A stretch of DNA of 64,000 bases from assembly GCF_018917865.1 (NCBI RefSeq), contig NZ_JAHLPM010000010.1, positions 113,524 through 177,523 of the forward strand. The letters are read 5' to 3'. Below, in pieces: positions 34,258 through 43,138 of this stretch. This DNA is from Tissierella simiarum (GTDB lineage: Bacteria; Bacillota; Clostridia; Tissierellales; Tissierellaceae). The notes beneath the pieces are model-generated. The model was given only the letters and a program-made list of their open reading frames with translations. It did no database searches and had not been told where the DNA came from. Position 1 is the stretch's first letter, and each line of letters opens with the position of its first letter. Position numbers and translations under genes: made by a program.

Positions 34258-36099
34258 CTAATTTTCTATAATAACATTCATAAACTGGCTTTTATACAAA
34301 CGATAATAAGCTCCTCTTTTGATCATCAGTTCATTATGACTGCCGCTTTCCACTATCTTACCTCCATCAATTACCATAATTATATCTGCATCTTTAATAG
34401 TACTAAGTCTATGGGCAATTATAAAAGTCGTTCGATTTTTCATAAGTTTAACCATAGCCTCTTGTATTTTAAATTCTGTTCTTGTATCAACACTAGATGT
34501 AGCTTCATCCAATATGAGTATAGATGGATTAGCTAAAATAGCTCTAGAAATAGCTAAAAGTTGTCTTTCACCTTGACTTAAATTTAATCCCCCTTCTCCA
34601 AGTACAGTATCATATCCTTTTGGCATCTTTTTAATAAATTCATCTGCTCTAGCCATTGTTGCAGCCCTTTCTATCTCTTCATCAGAGGCTTCTAATCTGC
34701 CATACCTAATGTTTTCTTTTACAGTACCAGAAAAAAGATAAGTATCTTGTAAAACCATTCCAAAACACTTTCTTAAACTGTCTCTCGAATATTCTCTTAT
34801 ATCTTTTCCGTCTATTAGGATTTCTCCTTCTGTTATTTCGTAAAATCTTGTAAGTAAATTGACAATAGTCGTTTTCCCTGCTCCTGTTGGTCCTACTAAG
34901 GCAATATTGCTTCCTGCTTCTACCTTAAAACTTATATGTTCCAAAATAGGAAAATCAGGATTATAGCCAAAAGTAACTTTATTAAAGACAACTTCTCCTT
35001 TTACATTTTCTAATTCTCTAGCATCTTTTAAATCTTCTATTTCTTCCTCTTCGTCCAAGATTTCAAATACCCTTTCCGCTCCTGCTAATCCTGATTGGAT
35101 GGTATTAAAAGTATTAGCTAACTCATTTAATGGTCTTGAAAATTGTCTTGAATAACTTAAAAAACTGGCTATTACTCCTACAGTAATCATATCCTTTACA
35201 GCCAAAATTCCACCTAACACTGCAACTACTCCAAACCCTATATTGTTAATTACATTCATTAAAGGCATTATATATCCAGACCATATTTGTGCCTTTATAC
35301 CAACCTCGCATAAACCTGAATTTATATCATGGAATTTTTCAATTACCTTATCTTCATTATTAAAAGCTTTCACTACTTGAATACCCGATATGGATTCTTC
35401 AATATGACCATTTAGATTACCAAGAATACTTTGTTGTTCCTTAAATAATACCTTAGTTCTTTTAGCTACGTTCCTTGTCATTAATAAAACCATAGGTATA
35501 GTTACCATACTAGCAATGGTAAGTATTCTACTTAATATAAGCATCATAATAAAGGAACCTAAAATATTAATGGCACTCGACATAAGCTGTACAGTAGATT
35601 GAGATATGGTAGTGCTTACATTATCTATATCATTGGACAATCTACTCATTATTTCCCCATGGGTATGAACATCGAAAAAAGATATAGGTAAATTTTGAAG
35701 CTTAGCAAAAAGAGTTTCTCGTAAATTAAAGACTATTCTTTGGGATATTCCAGCCATAATCCAGTCTTGTAAAAAGCTCATAAGACTATCCATTATATAA
35801 ACAACAGTAAGAATTCCAATAATTATTCCCAATCCTTTAAAATTCACAGCCATTTTACCAAGATACATAGTATCAATGGCTTTTCCAATAAAATAGGGTA
35901 CCAATAACCCCAACCCAGAACTTATTAATATTAATAAAAAAACTATGAATAATAATTTCTTCTCACTTCTAAAGTAAGACCATAATCTATTTAGAGTTTC
36001 TTTAAGATTTTTTGGTTTTATAACAGGCATTACACTTCTAGGGCCTCTTAAACCACTAATGCCAGTTACTCCTTTATTGCCAGATTGTCTGGGTTCCAT
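34258..36099 (-). CDS. ABC exporter half-transporter, second pair (catalytic subunit)
   Basis: 613 residues, a paralogue of the protein at 26719. TMD plus NBD with VGPTGAGKTT, LSQGERQL, ILILDEATSSVDTRT and IAHRLSTIKDAD. The coding region overlaps the partner gene upstream by 26 bp, and the start lies inside that gene's 3' end. The pair is likely heterodimeric. Confidence 0.92.
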   Translation of the reverse strand: MEPRQSGNKGVTGISGLRGPRSVMPVIKPKNLKETLNRLWSYFRSEKKLLFIVFLLILISSGLGLLVPYFIGKAIDTMYLGKMAVNFKGLGIIIGILTVVYIMDSLMSFLQDWIMAGISQRIVFNLRETLFAKLQNLPISFFDVHTHGEIMSRLSNDIDNVSTTISQSTVQLMSSAINILGSFIMMLILSRILTIASMVTIPMVLLMTRNVAKRTKVLFKEQQSILGNLNGHIEESISGIQVVKAFNNEDKVIEKFHDINSGLCEVGIKAQIWSGYIMPLMNVINNIGFGVVAVLGGILAVKDMITVGVIASFLSYSRQFSRPLNELANTFNTIQSGLAGAERVFEILDEEEEIEDLKDARELENVKGEVVFNKVTFGYNPDFPILEHISFKVEAGSNIALVGPTGAGKTTIVNLLTRFYEITEGEILIDGKDIREYSRDSLRKCFGMVLQDTYLFSGTVKENIRYGRLEASDEEIERAATMARADEFIKKMPKGYDTVLGEGGLNLSQGERQLLAISRAILANPSILILDEATSSVDTRTEFKIQEAMVKLMKNRTTFIIAHRLSTIKDADIIMVIDGGKIVESGSHNELMIKRGAYYRLYKSQFMNVIIEN

Positions 36100-37825
36100 T
36101 TTTAAGCTCCTCCCTTCCTATCTGAGAATAAAATATATCTTGATAGATTTCACATTCTTTCATAAGTTCTTTATGATTTCCCATGCCTACTATAGATCCT
36201 TTATCCAATACCAATATCTTATCTGCCTCCATGACAGATGTAATACGTTGAGCAATCAATATAAATGTAGTATCTTTTAAATATTCTTTTAACCCTTTCC
36301 TTATTTTTCCTTCTGTAACTACGTCTACAGCACTGGTGCTATCATCAAATATAAGTATTTTAGGTTTCCTTATCAAAGCTCTGGCAATAGAAATTCTCTG
36401 TTTTTGTCCTCCAGATAAGTTTACTCCACCTTGCCCTAATTCGGTATTATATCCTTCTTGAAAAGACAATATAAAATCATGGGCTTGAGATATTTTTGCG
36501 ACTCTTTCTACATCGTCTAAACTAGCCTCGTCATTTCCCCATTTTATATTTTCTAGAATTGTACCTGTAAATAAAAGGACTTTCTGAGGAACCATAGCTA
36601 TTATCTCTCTCAATTTTTTTGAATCTAAATCTTTTATATTAATTCCATCAATTTTTATAGAACCTTCCGTTACATCGTAAAAACGTGGTATTAAGTTGAT
36701 AAGAGTCGTCTTTCCAGCTCCTGTGGAACCAATGATAGCCAAAGTTTCTCCTGGTTTACATGAAAAACTTATATCTTTAAGAATTGGTTTATCTTTATTA
36801 AAATAAGAAAAAGATACATTTTCAAAATCTATTCTTCCCTCAACGTTTTCTAATTTTATAGGAAATTCTTTTAGTTGTAAATTATTTTCTTCTAAGAAAA
36901 CTTCTCCTATACGCTCTGCAGAAGCTCTTGCTCTAATAAACATTGTGAATACCCTGGATAATATCATTAAAGAAAAAAGAATCTGAGTCATATAATTGGT
37001 AAAAGCAATAACTTGACCAACTTGTATATCTCCACTATTTACCTTATATCCGCCAAACCATAAAATCAATACTATACCTATATTTACTATAAAAGATATC
37101 CCAGGATTAAAAATTGCCATAGTTCTCGCACCTTTAATGGATACTTCGGTTAATTCATTATTTACTTTTTCAAAGCGATCTATCTCATAATCAAATCGAT
37201 TAAAAGCCTTCACAACCCTTATGCCCGCTAAATACTCTCTAATTACACCATTTACTTCATCCAATGCTCTTTGTATTTTAGTAAAAATAGGGTAGCTTAC
37301 TTTCATGTTTATAAATATTAAAATTCCGATTATAGGGATTACCCCTATGAGTATTAAGGCCATCCTCGGATTAATAATAGTAGCCATGATAATACTTCCA
37401 ATACATAGAATTGGAGCTTTAACAAAAATTCTCATCATCCCATGGGCAAAGTTTTGTACTTGGTTTACATCATTAGTTAATCTAGTTATGAGAGAAGCAT
37501 CCTGAAATAAGTTAATATTGTCAAAAGAAAGGCTTTGTATCTTTTTATAAAGATCTTCTCGAAGTTCACTACCAAACTTTTGAGAAACCCTACTTGATAC
37601 TATATTCCTTGCTATAGCGAAAGTAGCCCCTATTGCTGTAATTAAAAGCATCATACTGCCTAGACGTAGAACATAGTCTATGTCTCTTCCTTTTACTCCT
37701 TTATCTACTATACGTGACATTATAGTTGGCTGTAGAAGATCACATGTAGCTTCAACCGTTAAAAATACAAAAGCCAATATATATTGTTTCCAGTATTTTT
37801 TCATATACTTTTTTAAATAGCCCAT
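36074..37825 (-). CDS. ABC exporter half-transporter, second pair (degenerate-site subunit)
   Basis: 583 residues. TMD and NBD with IGSTGAGKTTLI, LSGGQKQRISIARAL and LIFDDSTSAVDVVTEG, where Asp replaces the catalytic Glu, and IAQRITSV without the switch His. This mirrors the YheI-like subunit at 28566, so the two exporter pairs are paralogous. No regulator gene accompanies this pair. Confidence 0.92.
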   Translation of the reverse strand: MGYLKKYMKKYWKQYILAFVFLTVEATCDLLQPTIMSRIVDKGVKGRDIDYVLRLGSMMLLITAIGATFAIARNIVSSRVSQKFGSELREDLYKKIQSLSFDNINLFQDASLITRLTNDVNQVQNFAHGMMRIFVKAPILCIGSIIMATIINPRMALILIGVIPIIGILIFINMKVSYPIFTKIQRALDEVNGVIREYLAGIRVVKAFNRFDYEIDRFEKVNNELTEVSIKGARTMAIFNPGISFIVNIGIVLILWFGGYKVNSGDIQVGQVIAFTNYMTQILFSLMILSRVFTMFIRARASAERIGEVFLEENNLQLKEFPIKLENVEGRIDFENVSFSYFNKDKPILKDISFSCKPGETLAIIGSTGAGKTTLINLIPRFYDVTEGSIKIDGINIKDLDSKKLREIIAMVPQKVLLFTGTILENIKWGNDEASLDDVERVAKISQAHDFILSFQEGYNTELGQGGVNLSGGQKQRISIARALIRKPKILIFDDSTSAVDVVTEGKIRKGLKEYLKDTTFILIAQRITSVMEADKILVLDKGSIVGMGNHKELMKECEIYQDIFYSQIGREELKNGTQTIWQ

Positions 37826-37936
37826 ATAAATTCAACTCCTACTCCAAATAATTACAAGAACTTTATGTTTCTTTATATATTTACTTTATGTCTTAGTTCT
37901 CCAATTATATTATTTTCCCCTTTATAAATTTTCAAT

Positions 37937-38578
37937 TTAATATCCTAGTTGCTTTCCAACTATAATTATCTTTATCCTTCCTTTAATAAACTGTCCTTTA
38001 ATTACAACAAAGTCATTACATATTCGATTTGGACTACTACAGTCTACACAATAGCCTACTTTAGTACAGGGTGTATCTTTATTTAATCTTTTGGCATCAA
38101 TAGGTGCAGCATAGCTTCTTACTCTTCTTTCTGCTTCTTCTATATCTTTTACAACTTTATTTATTCCAGCTACTATAATAACTTGTTTAGGACCATATAT
38201 CATAGGGGCTACTCTGCTTCCATTTCCATCTATATTATATAATTCACCTTTTTCTGTTATTGCATTGGTACTAGAAATAAAAGTATCAGCAGAGAAGTTT
38301 TTAATATATATCTCTCTTTTCTCTTCTTTTGTGATTCCTTCTTCATATTTATCTAAAAAAACAAACTCGCCTTCCCTAAGAAAATCAATAACCCCCGTTT
38401 CAAAAAGAGTCATGGAATCTCCTACTCCTACTATGGAATTTGCAGGGATAAATTCCTTTAATTTTTCCATTAACTCCTCTTCATCCTTAACATAATAACC
38501 TTCCATATTACCATTATTTAAATTATTAATAGTTCTCTGAACTTGCTTTTCAATATACCATGAAACATTTTTATCCAC
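37937..38578 (-). CDS. LUD-domain (DUF162) protein
   Basis: About 213 residues. The LUD (lactate-utilisation) domain is seen in VGVGDSMTLFETGVIDFL, FISSTNAITEKGELYNIDGNGSRVAPMIYG (quoted in part) and VVKDIEEAERRVRSYAAPIDAKRL. The C-terminus carries CxxxxxC-xxC Cys positions (TPCTKVGYCVDCSSPNRICND) that may bind a cluster. The GTG at 38578 lies seven bases after GGAGG and is preferred to upstream ATG codons. It is monocistronic. Its reaction is unknown. Confidence 0.8.
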   Translation of the reverse strand: MDKNVSWYIEKQVQRTINNLNNGNMEGYYVKDEEELMEKLKEFIPANSIVGVGDSMTLFETGVIDFLREGEFVFLDKYEEGITKEEKREIYIKNFSADTFISSTNAITEKGELYNIDGNGSRVAPMIYGPKQVIIVAGINKVVKDIEEAERRVRSYAAPIDAKRLNKDTPCTKVGYCVDCSSPNRICNDFVVIKGQFIKGRIKIIIVGKQLGY

Positions 38579-38780
38579 TTTCATTCCTCCATTCAAATAA
38601 GAAAATCTCCTTATAAACCATTATATTATTATAATCCCATATATACAAAGATAAAATCACACATCATTATTATTCTCCTTTTTTTAAGATAATTTGACGA
38701 ATTTTGTATTTTGGTGTATTAATATTATATAATGGACAAGTATGGATATCTCCATAAATAATTTTAAGGGATGTGAAAAC

Positions 38781-39581
38781 ATGAATAAAAAGCTTATTAG
38801 AATTATGGCCTTAGGAGTAATAGCAATAGGTATTTTTTGGTCAATTAAAAATATTGCTGTAAATTTATTAAATGGAACTATATGGGCTGAATCTGTGAAA
38901 AAAGTAGAGGATACTCCTGTAAATAATGTAGAAAATGTAAAAACAGATGTAAAAGTTGATTATTTAAAAGATACTACATATACAGACAAAGATGGAAAAG
39001 TTGTAATAAAAAATACAGATGATATCTTGGTTTTAGTAAATAAAGAAAGAAATCTTCCTTCCGATTATAAACCAAAAGATTTAGTAGTTCCTAATGTAAG
39101 ATTTTCTTTTGACGAAAAAATAGAAAAAAGACATATGAGAGAAGAAGCTGCAAAGGCATTGGAAGAATTATTTAATCATGCAGAAGAAGATGGAATTATG
39201 TTATATGCTGTATCGGGATATAGATCCTATAAAACACAAAAGATGTTGTTTGACAATAAAGTAAAAAAAGTAGGAATTGAAGAAGCTAATAAATTAGTAG
39301 CAGCCCCAGGTCAAAGTGAACATCAGACAGGTCTTGCTATAGATGTATCTTGTAAGGAAACGAATTTTGCTTTAGAGGAAAACTTTGGACAAACTGTTGA
39401 AGGAAAATGGTTAAAGAATAATGCTCATAAATTTGGATTTATAATACGTTATCCAAAAGAATACGTAAGCATAACAGGCTACAGTTATGAACCTTGGCAT
39501 ATTAGATATGTGGGAAAAGAAGTAGCAACAGAAATCTTTGAAAAAAATATTACTTTAGAAGAATTTCTAGGAGATAAATAA
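38781..39581 (+). CDS. D-alanyl-D-alanine carboxypeptidase, VanY/peptidase M15 family
   Basis: About 266 residues. The first 30 residues form a membrane anchor (LIRIMALGVIAIGIFWSI). The M15B domain has YAVSGYRSYKTQKMLFD, the metal/catalytic HQTGLAIDV (SEHQTGLAID) and EPWHIRYVG. It trims the terminal D-Ala from peptidoglycan outside the membrane. An upstream in-frame ATG exists (38742), but AAGGGA at 38765-38770 favours 38781. Confidence 0.9.
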   Translation: MNKKLIRIMALGVIAIGIFWSIKNIAVNLLNGTIWAESVKKVEDTPVNNVENVKTDVKVDYLKDTTYTDKDGKVVIKNTDDILVLVNKERNLPSDYKPKDLVVPNVRFSFDEKIEKRHMREEAAKALEELFNHAEEDGIMLYAVSGYRSYKTQKMLFDNKVKKVGIEEANKLVAAPGQSEHQTGLAIDVSCKETNFALEENFGQTVEGKWLKNNAHKFGFIIRYPKEYVSITGYSYEPWHIRYVGKEVATEIFEKNITLEEFLGDK

Positions 39582-39710
39582 TATATTATTTTATGAGTGT
39601 TTATATGATTTAACTTGTCCTATAAAATAATATAAATCTTTAAATAATTATAAAAATTTATATTGACACATTATATTAACCCTGATACAATTAAAACAAT
39701 TTAATAAATG

Positions 39711-39853
39711 TCTTATCAAGAGCGGTGGAGGGAAAGGCCCTATGAAACCCAGCAACCAGCATACTTTTTATATATGCCCGGTGCTAAATCCTGCAGCATA
39801 TGCTGAAAGATAAGGAAAAGATTACAAAACCTCTTTCAGCAAGAGGTTTTTTT
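39711..39853 (+). ncRNA. SAM-I (S-box) riboswitch 1 with terminator
   Basis: P1 is CTTATC (39711-39716) with GATAAG (39809-39814). Between them lie the S-box core AAGAGCGGTGGAGGGA and GGCCCTATGAAACCCAGCAAC. The terminator is AACCTCTTTCAGCAAGAGGTT plus a T-run (39827-39853; shown in part). GCTGAAAG at 39802-39809 can pair with CTTTCAGC at 39833-39840 as an antiterminator, so SAM binding should stop transcription. Confidence 0.93.
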
Positions 39854-39865
39854 ATTTAATAAATA

Positions 39866-40057
39866 TCTTATCAAGAGAGGCGGAGGGAAAGGCCCTATGA
39901 AACCTCGGCAACCTTCAAATTAAATGAATTTGAAAAGGTGCCAATTCCTACCTATGGTTGAACCGACCTAAGGGCAGATGAGAGAATACGTATGTATTAC
40001 ATGAATACAACCTTCTTTCATCATAACTATATGGAGAAAGGAGGTTGTATTTTTTTA
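39866..40057 (+). ncRNA. SAM-I (S-box) riboswitch 2 with terminator
   Basis: A second aptamer starts 12 bp after the first terminator. P1 is TCTTATC (39866-39872) with GATGAGA (39977-39983), around GAGGCGGAGGGA and GGCCCTATGAAACCTCGGC. Its terminator spans 40005-40057: ATACAACCTTCTTTC pairs with GAAAGGAGGTTGTAT, then T7. It lies 55 bp before metY. Confidence 0.93.
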
Positions 40058-40112
40058 TAAGCTGATTTCCATACATGATTTTAAAAAATAAAAATGAAAG
40101 GAAGATGTTTAT

Positions 40113-41414
40113 ATGACTATAGAAAATTTAAAGTTTGATACATTACAAGTACATGCAGGTCAAGAACCTGATATTAACACAGGAGCAAGGGCAGTTCCTA
40201 TATACCAAACTACATCATACGTTTTTAATAGTGTTGAACATGGTGCAAACCTATTTTCTTTAAAAGAGGAAGGAAATATTTATACTAGAATTATGAACCC
40301 TACTTCAGATGTCTTTGAACAAAGAGTAGCAGCCCTCGAAGGAGGTATTGGAGCTCTTGCCGTAGCTTCAGGATCAGCTGCTATTACTTATTCAATAATA
40401 AATATAGCAGGAACAGGAGATGAGATTGTTTCATCAAGTACATTATATGGAGGTACTTATAATCTTTTCTCCAATACACTTCCTAAACTAGGCATAAGGA
40501 CTATTTTTGTAGACTCTGATGATCCAGAGAACTTTAGAGAAGCTATAAGTGATAAAACCAAAGCTATTTATATTGAAACTATAGGTAATCCAGGAATAAA
40601 TTTGATTGATATTGAAGCCGTAGCTAATATTGCCCACGAAAATGGAATTCCATTAATTGTAGATAATACTTTTGGAACACCATACCTTATTAAACCCATA
40701 GAATTTGGTGCAGATATAGTAGTCCATTCTGCTACAAAGTTTATAGGTGGTCATGGGACTTCAATAGGAGGGGTAATAGTAGATTCGGGTAAGTTTAATT
40801 GGGAAGGAAACAATAGGTTTCCGGACTTTAATAAATCAGACCCTAGCTATCATGGTCTTATTTATTCTAGAGATATAGGAGCCGCAGCTTATATTACAAA
40901 AATGAGAGTGCAGCTTTTAAGAGATACCGGTGCTGCTCTTAGCCCCTTTAATTCATTTCTATTTCTTCAAGGACTTGAAACTCTTTCTCTAAGAATAGAA
41001 AAACATGTATCAAATGCAAAAAAAATCTCTGAATTCCTTCAAAGACACCCTTTTGTATCTTGGGTAAACTATCCAAGCTTAAAGGGAAATAAATATTATG
41101 ATTTAGCACAAAAATATTTTCCCAAAGGGGCAGGTTCTATATTTACCTTTGGAATAAAAGGTGGAATAGAAGAAGGTAAAAAATTTATTGAGAATCTAGA
41201 AATCTTCTCTCACCTTGCTAATGTTGCAGATGCTAAGTCTTTAGTTATACATCCAGCTAGTACCACGCATGCTCAATTAACAGAAGAAGAGCAGAAATTA
41301 GCAGGAGTCACTCCTGACATGATAAGACTATCTATTGGAATTGAAGATGTTGATGATTTAATCTATGATATTGAACAGGCAATCACAAAGGCAGTATCCA
41401 AAGTTTCAGTTTAG
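40113..41414 (+). CDS. metY: O-acetylhomoserine sulfhydrylase (Cys/Met metabolism PLP enzyme)
   Basis: 433 residues. It makes homocysteine from O-acetylhomoserine and sulfide. PLP-fold signatures: [12 protein letters not shown], the roughly 60-residue [13 protein letters not shown] loop, and the PLP-lysine in [13 protein letters not shown]. The C-terminus is [17 protein letters not shown]. The length of 430 or so and the [10 protein letters not shown] start fit MetY more than MetB/MetC (about 380). Controlled by the two SAM riboswitches. Confidence 0.94.
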   Translation: MTIENLKFDTLQVHAGQEPDINTGARAVPIYQTTSYVFNSVEHGANLFSLKEEGNIYTRIMNPTSDVFEQRVAALEGGIGALAVASGSAAITYSIINIAGTGDEIVSSSTLYGGTYNLFSNTLPKLGIRTIFVDSDDPENFREAISDKTKAIYIETIGNPGINLIDIEAVANIAHENGIPLIVDNTFGTPYLIKPIEFGADIVVHSATKFIGGHGTSIGGVIVDSGKFNWEGNNRFPDFNKSDPSYHGLIYSRDIGAAAYITKMRVQLLRDTGAALSPFNSFLFLQGLETLSLRIEKHVSNAKKISEFLQRHPFVSWVNYPSLKGNKYYDLAQKYFPKGAGSIFTFGIKGGIEEGKKFIENLEIFSHLANVADAKSLVIHPASTTHAQLTEEEQKLAGVTPDMIRLSIGIEDVDDLIYDIEQAITKAVSKVSV

Positions 41415-41481
41415 TAAAATACTTTTATTTTTATTAAATATAGGAAGTTCATATATTAGTAATTTATTAAGGAGGTAAGAG

Positions 41482-42369
41482 ATGCATATTAAAGAACTGT
41501 TTGAAGAGAAAGAAGTAGTTTTTTCTTTCGAAATCTTTCCTCCAAAGGTTACTTCATCAATAGAAACTATTTATGATACTTTGGAGTCCTTGAAAGATTT
41601 AAAACCAGATTATATTAGTGTAACATATGGAGCAGGAGGAAATATTAGTGACAATAGAACCTGTGAAATATCCTCCCTTATTAAAAATAAATATAATATT
41701 GAACCATTAGCTCATTTAACTTGTATAAATTCTAATAAAAAAACTATTAATAATATTTTAGAAAGGCTAAATGAACAGGGTATAGAAAACATATTGGCTC
41801 TTAGAGGAGACATACCAAGAAAAAGTTCTACTATAGGAGACTTTAACAATGCCCATGAACTTATCGAACATATAAATAAAAAAGACAATTTTGGAATAGC
41901 AGCTGCTTGCTATCCAGAAGGACATATTGATAGCAGCAGTTTAAAACAAGATATTGAAGCTTTAAAAATGAAGATAGAAGCAGGGGCAGACTATTTAATT
42001 TCACAATTATTTTTTGATAACAATTATTTTTACAACCTTCTAAATCTTATGGAACAAAAAGGGTTAAACATACCTATTCAAGCTGGTATAATGCCTGTAA
42101 CAAATAAGAAACAGATTGAAAGGATAGTTTCTCTTTGTGGAGCTACTGTTCCACCAAAATTTATAAAGATAATGAATAAATATGAACATGATAAAGAAGC
42201 ACTAAGGGAAGCAGGCATAGCTTATGCATTAGAGCAAATAATAGACTTAGTATCTTCAGAAGTAAAGGGAATTCATCTTTATACTATGAATAATCCTTAT
42301 ATAGCCAGGAAGATAAGTAACAATATAAGCTACGTATTAAGCTCTGTAAATAGAAAAAAGTCAATTTAA
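41482..42369 (+). CDS. metF: 5,10-methylenetetrahydrofolate reductase
   Basis: 295 residues, TIM-barrel flavoprotein. Seen: FSFEIFPPK, SVTYGAGG (flavin/folate site), ALRGDIP, DYLISQLFFDN and IQAGIMPV. It produces the methyl-THF used by MetH encoded downstream. GGAGG precedes the ATG. It is 67 bp after metY in the same orientation. Confidence 0.95.
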   Translation: MHIKELFEEKEVVFSFEIFPPKVTSSIETIYDTLESLKDLKPDYISVTYGAGGNISDNRTCEISSLIKNKYNIEPLAHLTCINSNKKTINNILERLNEQGIENILALRGDIPRKSSTIGDFNNAHELIEHINKKDNFGIAAACYPEGHIDSSSLKQDIEALKMKIEAGADYLISQLFFDNNYFYNLLNLMEQKGLNIPIQAGIMPVTNKKQIERIVSLCGATVPPKFIKIMNKYEHDKEALREAGIAYALEQIIDLVSSEVKGIHLYTMNNPYIARKISNNISYVLSSVNRKKSI

Positions 42370-42466
42370 TATGTTAAAGATTCAATATTAATTAGTTAAA
42401 GTAGGTTAAATCTACTGTATAAATATTTCAGGTTTAGTCTTAATATTACGAGGTGAATAATGAACT

Positions 42467-43138
42467 ATGTTATATATTAATAAAAAAGAAGTATTAAGAT
42501 ATTTAGGCTATAAAAATCAAATATTAGATCAAACTACGAAAATTTTAATAGAAGAATGTATAGATGAAATTAGACATTTGGTTTCAAAAAGATATATCTA
42601 TAGGATTCTTGATATATCCAGGAAAGAAAGTAAAATAATCCTAAGCCAATACATTTTAGAATTGGAAGGGAAAGATATTAATAGGCATTTAGAAGGAGCA
42701 GAAAGTTGTGTTTTAATGGCAGTAACTCTAGGAAATTATGTAGATACTAGAATAAGATATTATGAAAAATTTGATATGACTAAGGCATTAATACTAGATG
42801 CTTGCGCTACTACAGCTGTAGAACAAGTCTGTGATGAAGCTTGTGAGGAAATAGAATCTAAAGTGAATCAGCAGGGTAAAAAACTAACACCTAGATATAG
42901 TCCTGGCTATGGAGATCTACCTATAGAAATACAACAGAAATTTATATCTATTCTAGAAGCAGATAAAACTATAGGACTTACTACTTCATCTCATAATATT
43001 TTAATACCAAGAAAATCTGTTACAGCAATAATGGGAATTGTAGATGAAAATCAAAAAATAGAAAAAAGAACTTGTTTAAATTGTAATAAATTTTCTGATT
43101 GCATTGCTAGGAAAGAAGGTGTTTCATGTGGAAATTAA
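42467..43138 (+). CDS. Stand-alone methionine synthase activation-domain protein
   Basis: 223 residues homologous to the C-terminal activation module of MetH: ILDACATTAVEQVCDEACEEIE, RYSPGYGDLPIEIQQKF and a vitamin-B12-independent Cys-rich tail (CLNCNKFSDC). It would reductively methylate inactive Cob(II)alamin in the MetH that follows, which lacks this domain. The MetH start lies inside this gene's 3' end. Confidence 0.88.
   Translation: MLYINKKEVLRYLGYKNQILDQTTKILIEECIDEIRHLVSKRYIYRILDISRKESKIILSQYILELEGKDINRHLEGAESCVLMAVTLGNYVDTRIRYYEKFDMTKALILDACATTAVEQVCDEACEEIESKVNQQGKKLTPRYSPGYGDLPIEIQQKFISILEADKTIGLTTSSHNILIPRKSVTAIMGIVDENQKIEKRTCLNCNKFSDCIARKEGVSCGN

Noticed and set aside
39582..40112. 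T-box or cobalamin riboswitch before the methionine genes
   Set aside because: The sequences fit the SAM-I core twice, and no cobalamin box or T-box motif was seen.
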